DNA of 64,000 bases from a bacterium (GTDB taxonomy: Bacteria; Bdellovibrionota_C; UBA2361; RFPC01), in NCBI GenBank assembly GCA_030431715.1, contig JAUIIO010000017.1:1-64000 (forward strand), read 5' to 3'. Shown here in pieces: positions 53,895 through 62,995 of this stretch; within the stretch, counting starts at the first letter, position 1, and each line of letters starts with the position of its first letter. The notes beneath the pieces are model-generated. The model was not told the DNA's origin, ran no database searches, and was given only the letters and a program-made list of their open reading frames with translations. The position numbers and the translations under genes are program-made.

Positions 53895-54070
53895 GGAAAC
53901 TACACTTTCATATAAGGAAACTCAAGGAAACTAAGCGTTAACCTAAGAGTAATAAGCGTAAATTCATTGAGTTATCCCAGTTTCCTAGTAAGAGAAACTG
54001 AAGGAAACCAGAGGAAACTGAAGGAAACAGTTTCCCCGAGTTTCCTCGCCTAAGGAAACTGAGAGGAAAC
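53895..54070. repeat. GGAAAC box array in the attI region
   Basis: Eight GGAAAC boxes on the plus strand (53895, 53916, 53926, 54003, 54013, 54023, 54054, 54065) and three as GTTTCC (53980, 54030, 54040), most within AGGAAACT. Spacings are mainly 10-11 bp or near multiples, so boxes face one side of the helix. One perfect palindrome pairs AGTTTCCT (54039) with AGGAAACT (54053). Probably a protein-binding array. Confidence 0.75.
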
Positions 54071-54100
54071 TTTTTTGCGTGTTAGTACGAATAAACTTGC

Positions 54101-54439
54101 ATGCAAACTACAAGAAAAGAACTACTAGAAATTCGAGCTCGATTTGAGGAAGCAATTGAGCGCGCAAAACTTTCACCATCAACATCCCGGCGTTATATGA
54201 GCTGGGCCAAGCGATTTATTTTGCATTGCAGGTATTCAGGAATCGAACTGGAAAGAGAGAGCGTAAAGTATTTTTTAAAAGGCTACAGTTCATTGTATAC
54301 ACAAAGGCAGGGCTACTTTGCGCTTAAATTCCTATTTGAAAAAGCAATCAAACAAGATTATATCGAGTATACAGCCTTATATGAAGAATCTATTCCAAAG
54401 AGAAGGCGATCTAAGTGGAGGCGCCGTCGGTGGTGGTAA
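54101..54439 (+). pseudogene. intI: truncated integron integrase (IntI), N-terminal domain only
   Basis: 112 codons. LSPSTSRRYMSWAKRFILHCRYSGIELERESVKYFLKGY...YFALKFLFEKAI is the core-binding SAM-like domain of tyrosine recombinases and resembles IntI. The catalytic domain (R..HxxR..Y) is absent. The frame runs into the antisense of the efflux channel gene, producing a basic tail PKRRRSKWRRRRWW and a 29-bp convergent overlap. It diverges from the cassettes, the normal intI orientation. The integron is therefore probably immobile unless an integrase acts in trans. Confidence 0.75.
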
Positions 54440-55883
54440 GTTTTCTCTCATTGCTCTCAGATGAAAGCTCCCATGCTTGCCAGCCACCACCTACTGATTT
54501 ATATATGCCAACGAGCGCAAGGTTTAACTTTTCTTTACTCTGAATAAATGCATTCTCTGTTTCAAGTAATGCTCTCTGGGTATCTAGGACTGAGAGAAAA
54601 TCTAGAGCACCTTCATTATACTGAAGCTTTGCAAGCTTGTAGGACTTTTTGGCAGAGGTAAATGCTTCATGGAGTTGAAGAATCTTAAGCTGCTCGGCAC
54701 GATAGGAAGCAAGTGAATTTTCAACATCTTCTAGGGCGAGAAGAACAGAGTGCTCAAAGGCAAGTAGTGCTTCGTCACGTTCCGCCTCAGCCATCTCTAC
54801 TCGTGCTCGCAAACGACCATAGTCAAACGCAGCCCACGATATTGCGGGTCCGAAGCTAAAGATGTCTCCGTCAGAGAGATTTGAGAACTGGGAAGCTTGG
54901 TATCCAATTGAACCAGAAAAGGTAATCTTGGGATAAAGCTCTCCAGCCGCCACTCCAATACGTGCGTTTCGGGCCGCCAGAAGCCTTTCCGCTTGTTTTA
55001 GATCGGGGCGTCTGCGCAGCAGATCTTCGGGAGCGCTTAGTGATAATGACCCCTTATAATCCGGTAGAGGCGCGTAGTTTAAAAGCTCATCGGTGAGCTT
55101 TTGTGGTTGCTCTCCAGTAAGCACTGCTAAGCGGTTCATGTGTGTTTTCTGAAGTGCTGTAAGATCTGGAATAAGCGCGCGCGTCTGCGCCAGTTGTGTC
55201 TTAGCACGTGTTACGTCAAGCTCACTTACCTGACCAAACTCGAACTTGGTTTTCGTAAGGTCTAGCAATTCTTTTTGTAGCTTTTCATTCTTTTCGGCTA
55301 TCAGCAGCTGCTCCTGAGAGCTCCGTAGCGAAAGGTAGCTGTTCCCAACTTCTGAAATAGTCATAAGCAGAACATCATACATCTCAGACACAGAGGCATT
55401 ATATTCAGCGTTTCGTCCCTCTAGCTCACGTTGCAGTCTTCCAAAGAGATCTATCTCCCAAGAGGCATCAACCGTGCCCGTGTAGACCTCATAATCAAAG
55501 TTTCCTATGGCACCGTTGGGATCGCCTCCACCGGGAAAACGTGCCGTTGAGGTTTTGCCCTTTTCGTAACTTCCGTTTAGCAGGGCGCCAGGTAGAAGCT
55601 CAGTAAATGCCTCATGAGCAAGTGCTCGGGACGCATTTATTCGGGTAAGAGCCTGTTTAAGATTCTTATTTTCTCTTACTGCCTTCTCGATGAGTGCATC
55701 GAGTACCGGGTCTTTAAAGTCACGCCACCATGTAATGTTTTGCTCAGGGCTTGTATTTAAACCTTCTTGCTCACGAAACTCCGCCGGCATCTCAATCTGA
55801 GGAGCTTCATAATCGGGGCCTGAGATAGCACAGGACGAGAGCGACAAAACTACGATGAAGGTTGAAAGTGTAAACTTATACAT
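54411..55883 (-). CDS. outer-membrane efflux lipoprotein (NodT/OprM family)
   Basis: 490 residues from ATG 55883. The ORF stays open to 55997, but the lipoprotein signal FTLSTFIVVLSLSSCAISG starts at this ATG. Acylated Cys follows the signal. Helical-barrel repeats typical of TolC-like channels (DASWEIDLFGRLQRELEGRNAEY, ALEDVENSLASYRAEQ, YNEGALDFLSVLDTQRALLETE). The start overlaps the RND stop by eight bases (ATGTATAA), so translation is coupled. Last gene of the efflux operon. Confidence 0.93.
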   Translation of the reverse strand: MYKFTLSTFIVVLSLSSCAISGPDYEAPQIEMPAEFREQEGLNTSPEQNITWWRDFKDPVLDALIEKAVRENKNLKQALTRINASRALAHEAFTELLPGALLNGSYEKGKTSTARFPGGGDPNGAIGNFDYEVYTGTVDASWEIDLFGRLQRELEGRNAEYNASVSEMYDVLLMTISEVGNSYLSLRSSQEQLLIAEKNEKLQKELLDLTKTKFEFGQVSELDVTRAKTQLAQTRALIPDLTALQKTHMNRLAVLTGEQPQKLTDELLNYAPLPDYKGSLSLSAPEDLLRRRPDLKQAERLLAARNARIGVAAGELYPKITFSGSIGYQASQFSNLSDGDIFSFGPAISWAAFDYGRLRARVEMAEAERDEALLAFEHSVLLALEDVENSLASYRAEQLKILQLHEAFTSAKKSYKLAKLQYNEGALDFLSVLDTQRALLETENAFIQSKEKLNLALVGIYKSVGGGWQAWELSSESNERKLTTTDGAST

Positions 55884-58800
55884 TGGCCACCTGCTCAGAA
55901 GATGTGTAGTACCCGTTTTGTCCGTGTGATGAAGAATCTTCGTCCTTCTCACTGTTACGATCACGGGCAATGACGGTGTAAATCGCCGGTACAACAAAGA
56001 GGGTAAAGAAAGTTCCGATAAACATACCGGTTACAAGAGTAATACCAATGCTATTTCTTGCTCCAGCTCCGGCACCACTGGCTAGAATAAGCGGAAAGTG
56101 ACCAGCTACAGTTGCAACTGATGTCATTAAGATCGGACGCAGTCGAGTAAGACACGCTTCAATGGCTGCTTCGTAGCGACTCTTCCCTTCCCTTTGAAGT
56201 TCATTAGCAAACTCAACAATAAGAATACCATTCTTCGCAACAAGACCTACAAGGGTTACAAGCCCAACCTGCGAATAGATGTTCATCGAAGTAAAGCCAA
56301 GAAATGGGAAGATGAGCGCGCCCGAAAGAGCGAGTGGAACAGATCCGGCAAGGATAATAAACGGATCACGAAAGCTCTCAAACTGCGCGCCAAGCACGAG
56401 GTAAATGAGAATTAGCGCTAAAAACATAGTTACTAGAAGCGCATTTCCTTCCTTACGGAGCTGACGCGACTCACCCGCATAATCAATTTGGTAGTCGCCC
56501 GGTAAGATCTCTTTTGCCTTTGCTTCAAGCACTTTAAGACCATCATCTATCGAAGTCCCCGGAGCCAGCGCACCTTGGATCTTAACTGAGTTTAGCTGTT
56601 GAAACTTATTGAGCGTTCTTGGCTGCACAGTATTTTCAAGGTCTATCACTGTACCCAGTGGAATAAGGTTACTATCAGGGCCTGTTATATAGACATCTTT
56701 TAGCTGCTCTGGGTTTAAGCGGCTGGTACGTTTAAGCTGTGGGATGACCTTGTAGCTACGTCCCTTAATAGAGAAGCGATTAATATAATTTCCGCCTGTA
56801 AGAACAGAGATGTCGTTTCCAACGCTCTGCATGTTAAGTCCCAGAGAAGCTACTTTATCGCGGTCAATAACGATCTCAGTTTCTGGTAAGTCGTATTTAA
56901 GATCAGTATCCGCGAACATGAATTTGCCGCTGGCAAATGCTGCGCCTACGAGCTCCTGCGCTATTGGATAGAGATCTTGTGGGTCATCTGTAGAGGAAAC
57001 AACAAACTCTACCGGAAAGTCACTGCCGCCCGGAAGCGGAGCCGGTGTTGTAACAATTACACGTACGCCGGGAATTGTGCTGACTTTCCCCCAGAGTTCT
57101 GGTTCCATTTCGATAGTCGTACGAGAGCGCTCTGACCACGGCTTTGTTAAAATCCCGGAAAAGCCACTCCCCGGGCCGGTACGCTGAAAAGAGGTTCTGT
57201 ACTCGGGCATGCTGGTAAAGGCTTTCCCTACAAGCTCGGTATACATTGTTGTTTGTTCAATAGTCGCGTCCGGTGCTGCTTGTACAATACCAAATATAAT
57301 CCCTTGGTCCTCACGCGGAGCGAGCTCTTTCATCGAGAACATATAGAAAGGAACAATTGCTAAAACGAAGATGAATGAACCAACGAGTACCGCGGGCCTG
57401 AGTGACATACTCTTTCTGAGGATACGTTCGTAACGGTTTTGAAATGCGGCAAAAGTGGAATCCACTTTTTTCTTAAGCTTGCTCTCGTTGCCGTGTTTTA
57501 CAAGCTTTGATGCCATCATCGGTGAAAGCACAATGGCAACCACACCCGAGATGAAGACAGCTCCAGCAAGGGTAAATGCAAATTCACGGAAAAGTACTCC
57601 TGTGAGCCCGCCTTGAATTCCAATAGGTGCATACACGGCAGCGAGCGTGATTGTCATCGCCACAATTGGGCCGAAGAGCTCTCTGGCAGATGTTATGGCA
57701 GCTTGAACAGGTGTCATTCCCTGCTCTACGTGACGTTCAACGTTCTCAAGCATAACGATCGCATCGTCCACTACGAGACCTACGGCGAGCACAATTGCCA
57801 GTAGCGTGAGAAGATTTAACGTGAATCCAAAAGCTAACATCAGCGCAGCACCGCCGAGAAGCGAAAGCGGAATGGCAATCACTGGAACAAGCACAGACCT
57901 AAATGACCCGATAAAGAAGAAGATAACGAAGATAACTATGAAGACGGTCTCAAGAAGCGTTTTAAGCACTTCATCGATAGCGTTGGCGATGTACTCAGTA
58001 GAATCATACGGGATGTCCAGTAAGAGCCCTTCTGGAAGCACAGCTTCAATCTCTGGTAGAAGCGCTCGCACCTCCTCTATCACTTCAAGGGAGTTCGCAT
58101 TTGGGAGCACCCAAACACCTATAAAGGTAGCTTTGTTTCCATCAAAGCGTACATCTTCATCATACGTTTCAGCTCCAAGCTCAACATCAGCAATGTCAGA
58201 GAGCCTTACGAGATCGGCACCGTTATCTTTTACAACGAGACGTTGAAACTCTTCTTCGCTTTTAAGGTCAGTGTTTACGGCAAGATTAACGCTTACCATT
58301 GAACCTTTGGTCTGTCCGGGGGCTGATAGATAGTTATTTCTTCGTAGCGCTTCTTGTACTTCTGTAGGGCTTACACCCATGGCTGCCATTCGATCGGGCT
58401 TTAACCAGATTCTCATGGCGAATGTTCTTCCACCTAGTATTTCAGCTTTTTGTACACCTGCAACGGAAGAGATTTTGGGCTGTACTACCCTTATCAGGTA
58501 ATCAGTAATCTGGTTTGATTCGAGTTTCTCAGAGTAAAAACTAAGGTATATTGAAGCGAAGCGGTTATCTGTCGATTCCACATCAATGGTCGGCACTTCA
58601 GCTTCAGGGGGAAGATCGTTTCTGACTTGATTAACCTTTGCCTGAATCTGACTTAGAGCCGCATTCACATCATAGTTAAGTTTTAAATGAGCAGTTACCG
58701 TGCTTAGCCCTTGAGCGCTTGAAGACTCAAGGTAGTCAATGCCGTCAGCACTCGCGATAACTCTTTCTAGAGGAGTTGTGACGTAGCCTTTAACGAGATC

Positions 58801-58971
58801 TGCACTGGCCCCGACATACACGGTCTTCACAATAACCTTGGCAAGGTCACTACGCGGGTACTGCCGTGTGGTTAGGCCCATGATTGCTTGGATGCCCACG
58901 AGCAGTAGTATCAGGTTAATACAGATTGTAAAAACCGGTCTTTTAACAAAAAAGTCAGTAAAATGAGACAT
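55876..58971 (-). CDS. RND multidrug efflux inner-membrane transporter (AcrB/MexB type)
   Basis: 1031 residues, the usual hydrophobe/amphiphile RND length. N-terminus FFVKRPVFTICINLILLLVG; two large periplasmic loops; TM4 AVGLVVDDAIVMLENVERH with the proton-relay Asp pair near residue 405; the C-terminal half repeats the fold (VGLVTLVGLVAKNGILIVEF with the relay Lys). Proton-driven drug exporter, assembling with the adaptor and channel encoded on either side. 11 bp after the adaptor gene. Confidence 0.96.
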   Translation of the reverse strand: MSHFTDFFVKRPVFTICINLILLLVGIQAIMGLTTRQYPRSDLAKVIVKTVYVGASADLVKGYVTTPLERVIASADGIDYLESSSAQGLSTVTAHLKLNYDVNAALSQIQAKVNQVRNDLPPEAEVPTIDVESTDNRFASIYLSFYSEKLESNQITDYLIRVVQPKISSVAGVQKAEILGGRTFAMRIWLKPDRMAAMGVSPTEVQEALRRNNYLSAPGQTKGSMVSVNLAVNTDLKSEEEFQRLVVKDNGADLVRLSDIADVELGAETYDEDVRFDGNKATFIGVWVLPNANSLEVIEEVRALLPEIEAVLPEGLLLDIPYDSTEYIANAIDEVLKTLLETVFIVIFVIFFFIGSFRSVLVPVIAIPLSLLGGAALMLAFGFTLNLLTLLAIVLAVGLVVDDAIVMLENVERHVEQGMTPVQAAITSARELFGPIVAMTITLAAVYAPIGIQGGLTGVLFREFAFTLAGAVFISGVVAIVLSPMMASKLVKHGNESKLKKKVDSTFAAFQNRYERILRKSMSLRPAVLVGSFIFVLAIVPFYMFSMKELAPREDQGIIFGIVQAAPDATIEQTTMYTELVGKAFTSMPEYRTSFQRTGPGSGFSGILTKPWSERSRTTIEMEPELWGKVSTIPGVRVIVTTPAPLPGGSDFPVEFVVSSTDDPQDLYPIAQELVGAAFASGKFMFADTDLKYDLPETEIVIDRDKVASLGLNMQSVGNDISVLTGGNYINRFSIKGRSYKVIPQLKRTSRLNPEQLKDVYITGPDSNLIPLGTVIDLENTVQPRTLNKFQQLNSVKIQGALAPGTSIDDGLKVLEAKAKEILPGDYQIDYAGESRQLRKEGNALLVTMFLALILIYLVLGAQFESFRDPFIILAGSVPLALSGALIFPFLGFTSMNIYSQVGLVTLVGLVAKNGILIVEFANELQREGKSRYEAAIEACLTRLRPILMTSVATVAGHFPLILASGAGAGARNSIGITLVTGMFIGTFFTLFVVPAIYTVIARDRNSEKDEDSSSHGQNGYYTSSEQVANV

Positions 58972-58982
58972 ATATATCCTTT

Positions 58983-60119
58983 TTACGTATCAGCCGGTTG
59001 TGGATTGAGTTTGTTCTCCGGGGTAACCACGTTGTTTACAACAACCTGAACGCCAGGTCTCAGTTTAAAAGTTCCAGAGCTTACGACTTCATCGCCAGCA
59101 GAGATTCCGGAAACTATTTCTACCCTGTCTCCCTTCTTTCTTCCTGTTTTTACTACCTGCGAAGTTACTGCGCGGCCTGCAGCTTTTTGTTCATCAGTGC
59201 CCTGCTCTGATTTTGCAATAACGTATACTGTGCTTCCGTAAGGTGCATAGTTAATGCTTGATGCCGGTATAGAGATGACCTCATCTGATTCGTCACTTAC
59301 CAGATCCACATCAACAAACATTCCGGGGCGAAGAAGCTCTTCACTGTTCTCTACTGTTGCTTGGAGGCTAATAGTTCTTGTTTCTGCACTTACTCGGCTA
59401 TCAACTGCGGTAAGCTCAGCTTCAAATGTTTTATCTGGAAATGCGTCCAGTGCGAGATGTACCTTATCACCAGTGCTAAAGTTCTTTATCGACCTTTGTG
59501 GCACGGTGAAATTAACATAAAGCGGGCTGTAGGCGTTGAGTTCTACAACAGGAGTACCAGCGCTTATTGTTTGTCCTTTATTGACCAGACGTATCCCTGC
59601 TTTACCAGAAAATGGAGCTATTACCTGTTTTTTCGCAATAATTGCATTGATGCGCTCTACCTCGGCGCTCGCGTTTCTTAGCGATTCTTCAGCGTTATCA
59701 AGGTCAGCTTGAGCGTTCGCGTTTCGTTTGCGAAGCGCACGTTGGCGTTCTGCATTTTGCTTTGCAAGCTCAAGGGTAGACTTTGCTTTGGCAAGATCTG
59801 CCTCTTCTGCTGAAACGTTCAGGCTTACGAGCAAGTCCCCTTCTTCTACGCTCTGACCAGATTCAAAATGTATGCTCTGCACTTTTCCAGCCTCTTCAAC
59901 GCTTAGGGTTGCGCCCTGAACCGGTACGAGAGAACCAACTGAGTGAAGTGTACGAGGCCATGTCTCTTGTTTCGCTACATAAGACGTAACAGCTTCGGGC
60001 GGACGTTGTTGCGAGCTCATCTGAGCGATAAAGCTTGCTATCTGACATCCTTTTATTCCTCCAAGAATCACTAAGAAGCCAATCGCGATTGCGCTTCCTA
60101 TAAATATCTGTTTTTTCAT
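58983..60119 (-). CDS. RND periplasmic adaptor (membrane fusion protein)
   Basis: 378 residues. N-terminal membrane anchor (IFIGSAIAIGFLVILGGI), then barrel-sandwich hybrid (VEEAGKVQSIHFESGQSVEEGDLLVSL), a coiled-coil hairpin (about 105-160, ELAKQNAERQRALRKRNANAQ), lipoyl second half (VIAPFSGKAGIRLVNKGQTI) and the beta-barrel domain. It links pump and channel. Five bases after the regulator's stop. Confidence 0.94.
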   Translation of the reverse strand: MKKQIFIGSAIAIGFLVILGGIKGCQIASFIAQMSSQQRPPEAVTSYVAKQETWPRTLHSVGSLVPVQGATLSVEEAGKVQSIHFESGQSVEEGDLLVSLNVSAEEADLAKAKSTLELAKQNAERQRALRKRNANAQADLDNAEESLRNASAEVERINAIIAKKQVIAPFSGKAGIRLVNKGQTISAGTPVVELNAYSPLYVNFTVPQRSIKNFSTGDKVHLALDAFPDKTFEAELTAVDSRVSAETRTISLQATVENSEELLRPGMFVDVDLVSDESDEVISIPASSINYAPYGSTVYVIAKSEQGTDEQKAAGRAVTSQVVKTGRKKGDRVEIVSGISAGDEVVSSGTFKLRPGVQVVVNNVVTPENKLNPQPADT

Positions 60120-60124
60120 CTGAG

Positions 60125-60811
60125 TTATTCTCCGTTTGATCCGTTCAAGATGTTTGAAATTTCTTCGCTACGAAAGCCAAGGGCTTTGAGGGTAAATTCG
60201 GTGATATGGTTTACCGTGGTGGTGATATGTTCCTGACTCGTTGGGCAGTAACCTCGTAGTTCAGATAGAATCAGGCTGTGAGTAACATAAAATGTACACT
60301 GGCCAATAACGCTCTGTACGCTGAGTTTGATCTGCTCCGGGCTAGCATCAGGGTCTATTACTCGTAGTAGATTTGCTACATATTCATCGTTTGGCTTTAT
60401 AAAATCTTCAACAAGCGAGGACACAAGTGGTGCGCAGAGCTCGGGGTCTTGAGCCGTGCTACTGTTAAGCTCGCGGCACATCATCTTTGATATATCTGGG
60501 CCTTCGGGATTGCAGTTCTCTCTAACGTGGCTGCTTATAAAGCGGTGAAGCTTGCGCGCGGCATCAACCCTATCAGTGGCTGGTGACTGATTCTCAATTA
60601 GGTTTTTAAACCTCTCCCTCATTAAGTCTTTAATGGTTGCGATAAAGAGCTTGGCCTTTGATCCAAAGTGATACTGAATAGCGCCAAGATTTACACCAGC
60701 TTCTTCGGCAAGCTCGCGAGTACTTACGGCGCGGTACCCCTTCTCGGTGAAGAGCTTACGTGCGCTACTCATTAGGGCATTTCTTGTGTTGATCTTTTCG
60801 GTTTCGTTCAT
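60125..60811 (-). CDS. TetR family repressor (CecR/DUF1956 type)
   Basis: 228 residues. TetR helix-turn-helix VSTRELAEEAGVNLGAIQYHFGSKAKLF; the C-terminal ligand domain (EGPDISKMMCRELNSST, FIKPNDEYVANLL) follows the CecR type. It is the first gene of the efflux operon and so is autoregulated. The palindromic operator just upstream overlaps the promoter. Confidence 0.93.
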   Translation of the reverse strand: MNETEKINTRNALMSSARKLFTEKGYRAVSTRELAEEAGVNLGAIQYHFGSKAKLFIATIKDLMRERFKNLIENQSPATDRVDAARKLHRFISSHVRENCNPEGPDISKMMCRELNSSTAQDPELCAPLVSSLVEDFIKPNDEYVANLLRVIDPDASPEQIKLSVQSVIGQCTFYVTHSLILSELRGYCPTSQEHITTTVNHITEFTLKALGFRSEEISNILNGSNGE

Positions 60812-60824
60812 AGTAGTAGTTCAG

Positions 60825-60869
60825 TCGTATGACTTAATTTTACCTTACATATTAATTTAAGTCAAACGA
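60825..60869 (-). promoter_or_regulatory. efflux operon promoter inside a TetR operator
   Basis: 13-bp inverted arms TCGTATGACTTAA (60825-60837) and TTAAGTCAAACGA (60857-60869), 12 of 13 matching. The minus-strand promoter TTGACT (60860-60865), 17-bp spacer, TAAAAT (60837-60842) lies between and over the arms, so a bound repressor would cover both boxes. Confidence 0.75.
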
Positions 60870-60972
60870 GTGTTTTAATTAGCTTTATGTAAATTCAGGT
60901 GGTTATGTGGTTGTGGTGGTTAGTTTTGTGTTAAGTGGTTGGGGTAAAAGGGCGGTTACTGGTACTGGGGTA

Positions 60973-61008
60973 CGTTGGTGCAGGTGCAGGATGAGGATTA
61001 GGAAGAGG
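60973..61008. repeat. period-6 G-rich array
   Basis: CGTTGG TGCAGG TGCAGG ATGAGG ATTAGG AAGAGG: six hexamers ending GG, downstream of parB in the parB-tetR gap, which holds no gene. Confidence 0.65.
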
Positions 61009-61044
61009 ATGATGAGGATGAGTGTGTTGGGCTCCTCATCATTG

Positions 61045-62055
61045 TTATTTTGTTTCGAGCATTTGATCGAGGATGCGGTCGAGCTCTTCTTCGCTGAAGT
61101 ATTTGATCTCAATTTTGCCGCTGCCAGTTGGCTGGTGCTTGATGGCAACTTTGGTGCCCAGCGCTTTTCTAAGTTTGTCTTCAAAGTCTGGGAATGCGGA
61201 TTTTGATTTTGCAGAATTTTTCCTCTGATTCTCTTCGGCAGGTTTGCCAGTGTCTAGTACAACGACTCTTGAAACAATATCCTCAAGCGCTCTTACTGAT
61301 AGATTTTCATCTACGACTTTTTTCGCAAGGCTAAGTTGAGCTCCGGGCTCTTTCACTGTAAGGATCGCTTTCGCGTGACCAACTGTGATTTTGTCCTCTG
61401 CGATAAGGTCGATAATTTTTTGAGGTAAGGAGAGAAGTCTTATTAGGTTTGTGACCGTTGTGCGGTCTTTTCCTACTTTTTCTGCGACTTCCTTCTGACT
61501 CAGAGAGAAATCATCGACGAGCTTTTTGTAGCTCATCGCTTCTTCAATTGGTGTGAGGTTCGATCGTTGAACGTTCTCAACGATAGCTATTTCAAGAGAA
61601 AGTCTGTCATCGGTGTCACGTAGTATTACTGGAACTTGGGAGAGTGATGCTTTTTGTGCAGCACGCCACCTTCGCTCACCGGCTATGATTTCGTAACCTT
61701 CTCCTGTTTTTGAGTTTCTAACGAGGATCGGCTGTAAGAGTCCAAGTGTCTTGATTGAATCAGCTAGCTCGGAGATCTCCTTGTCATCAAAGTGCTGACG
61801 AGGTTGTCCGGGATTGTTGTGGAGAGACTTGATTGGGATGTAGCGAATTCTTTCCGTGGCGCCACTTGTCGGGGCATTTTCTGCGTTGTCTGGAAAGCTT
61901 GCTATCTTACTTGAGACATCAAGAGCAGGGTTTTTACCCTTGTTTTTAGGCTCATCGGTGGTCTCGTTGCGTGGTGGCACTACTGATACTGGTGCCTGTG
62001 AGATGAGTGCGCTTAGCCCTCTTCCAAGTCCTTTCTTTGGTTTTGCAGCTGTCAT
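61045..62055 (-). CDS. parB: chromosome partitioning protein ParB
   Basis: 336 residues. N-terminal ParA-interacting KKGLGRGLSALI, then the ParB/Srx CTPase fold (GQPRQHFDDKEISELADSIK, EIIAGERRWRAAQKA with the GERR-type CTP motif), a helix-turn-helix (LSQKEVAEKVGKDRTTVTNLIRLL) and a C-terminal dimerisation domain (GSGKIEIKYFSEEELDRI). Binds the parS sites to the right of parA and loads SMC. GGAG before ATG; 14 bp after parA. Confidence 0.97.
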   Translation of the reverse strand: MTAAKPKKGLGRGLSALISQAPVSVVPPRNETTDEPKNKGKNPALDVSSKIASFPDNAENAPTSGATERIRYIPIKSLHNNPGQPRQHFDDKEISELADSIKTLGLLQPILVRNSKTGEGYEIIAGERRWRAAQKASLSQVPVILRDTDDRLSLEIAIVENVQRSNLTPIEEAMSYKKLVDDFSLSQKEVAEKVGKDRTTVTNLIRLLSLPQKIIDLIAEDKITVGHAKAILTVKEPGAQLSLAKKVVDENLSVRALEDIVSRVVVLDTGKPAEENQRKNSAKSKSAFPDFEDKLRKALGTKVAIKHQPTGSGKIEIKYFSEEELDRILDQMLETK

Positions 62056-62069
62056 TGTTTTCTCCGTTA

Positions 62070-62870
62070 TTATCCGTTTGCGACGAGATTAGAATTAGAA
62101 TTTGCGTAAAGTCTTTGATCAAGCTCAACGGCGAGATCGTGATAAGCTTGCGCACCGATTGAGTCGGGAGCATAGAGGCAGATCGGTAGGCTATGGCTTG
62201 GCGCCTCAGAAAGTCTGACGTTTCTTGGGATCCTAGTCTTAAAGGCAAGCTCGTTAAAGTGAGTCTTGATTTCATCTTCTACCTGCTGTGATAGCTTTGT
62301 TCTGCTGTCATACATGGTCAGAAAGACGCCTAGAATATTGAGGTTGGGATTAAATGTCTGCTTTACAAACTCAATGGTTTGCATGAGAGCCGAGAGTCCT
62401 TCAAGAGCGTAGTATTCTGCTTGAAGTGGTATCAGAATATGCTCTGCTGCGCCGAGGGCGTTTAGTGTTAGAAGGCCTGAGGAGGGTGGGCAGTCTATGA
62501 GTATATAGTCAAAGCGGTCTCTTAGTAGCTTTATCTGTGATTTTAAAATCAGCTCACGGCCGGGTGTCTTTCCAAGTTCAAGTTCTATGCTTACGAGGTC
62601 CTTTGACGACGGGGCAACGTAAAGGCTTGAAATCATTGGGGAAACGTTTAGTGCTTCTTGTAAGGTGACTTCTCCAAAGAACATGTCGTACACATCTTGC
62701 CCTTCAGAATTAGGCTCAACGCCGAGTCCGCTTGATGCGTTGCCTTGTGGGTCGAAGTCAACAAGAAGTACTCGCCGACCAGCAATGGCAAGCTCTGATG
62801 CAAGACTTACGGCAGTTGTGGTTTTTCCTACCCCACCTTTCTGATTTGATATTGCAATAACGTGAGCCAT
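62070..62870 (-). CDS. parA: chromosome partitioning ATPase ParA/Soj
   Basis: 266 residues. Deviant Walker A KGGVGKTT in AISNQKGGVGKTTTAVSL, Walker A' DFDPQGNASSGLG, and DCPPSSGLLTLNAL. ATP-dependent DNA-binding switch that moves ParB-parS complexes. First gene of the parAB operon, transcribed away from the parS cluster. Confidence 0.97.
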   Translation of the reverse strand: MAHVIAISNQKGGVGKTTTAVSLASELAIAGRRVLLVDFDPQGNASSGLGVEPNSEGQDVYDMFFGEVTLQEALNVSPMISSLYVAPSSKDLVSIELELGKTPGRELILKSQIKLLRDRFDYILIDCPPSSGLLTLNALGAAEHILIPLQAEYYALEGLSALMQTIEFVKQTFNPNLNILGVFLTMYDSRTKLSQQVEDEIKTHFNELAFKTRIPRNVRLSEAPSHSLPICLYAPDSIGAQAYHDLAVELDQRLYANSNSNLVANG

Positions 62871-62995
62871 TGGTTCGGTTCCCTTGACGAATATATCGAT
62901 TTCTTAAAGTAATGTATCAGTATTGAAATTCTTCTCAAGGTAAAAGTGAGAGGTATTTTGTAATGTGGCGGTATTGTGTGGGTATTTTTTGCCGA

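Larger units (their letters stand above)
51064..54439 (-). mobile_element. chromosomal integron: IntI remnant, attI region and five cassettes
   Basis: From right to left: truncated intI (54101-54439, plus strand), attI-side region, then five minus-strand cassettes. The cassettes are C1 53295-53875, C2 52729-53294, C3 51897-52728, C4 51444-51896 and C5 51443 down to the intron. Complete attC sites follow C1 to C4. Each cassette's first bases equal its own attC outer core: GTTACTC (C1), GTTATCTTTGC (C2), GTTATGCTTT (C3), GTTATGTGCC (C4), TTATCTTGC (C5). That is what excision and circularisation require. Confidence 0.85.

Noticed and set aside
53895..54070. GGAAAC array as a CRISPR
   Set aside because: Units are 6-8 bp on both strands with about 4-bp gaps; no 25-40 bp repeats, no spacers, no cas genes.
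60903..61206. ORFs on both strands in the parB-tetR gap
   Set aside because: Low-complexity translations of the G-rich period-6 array, overlapping the 3' end of parB.
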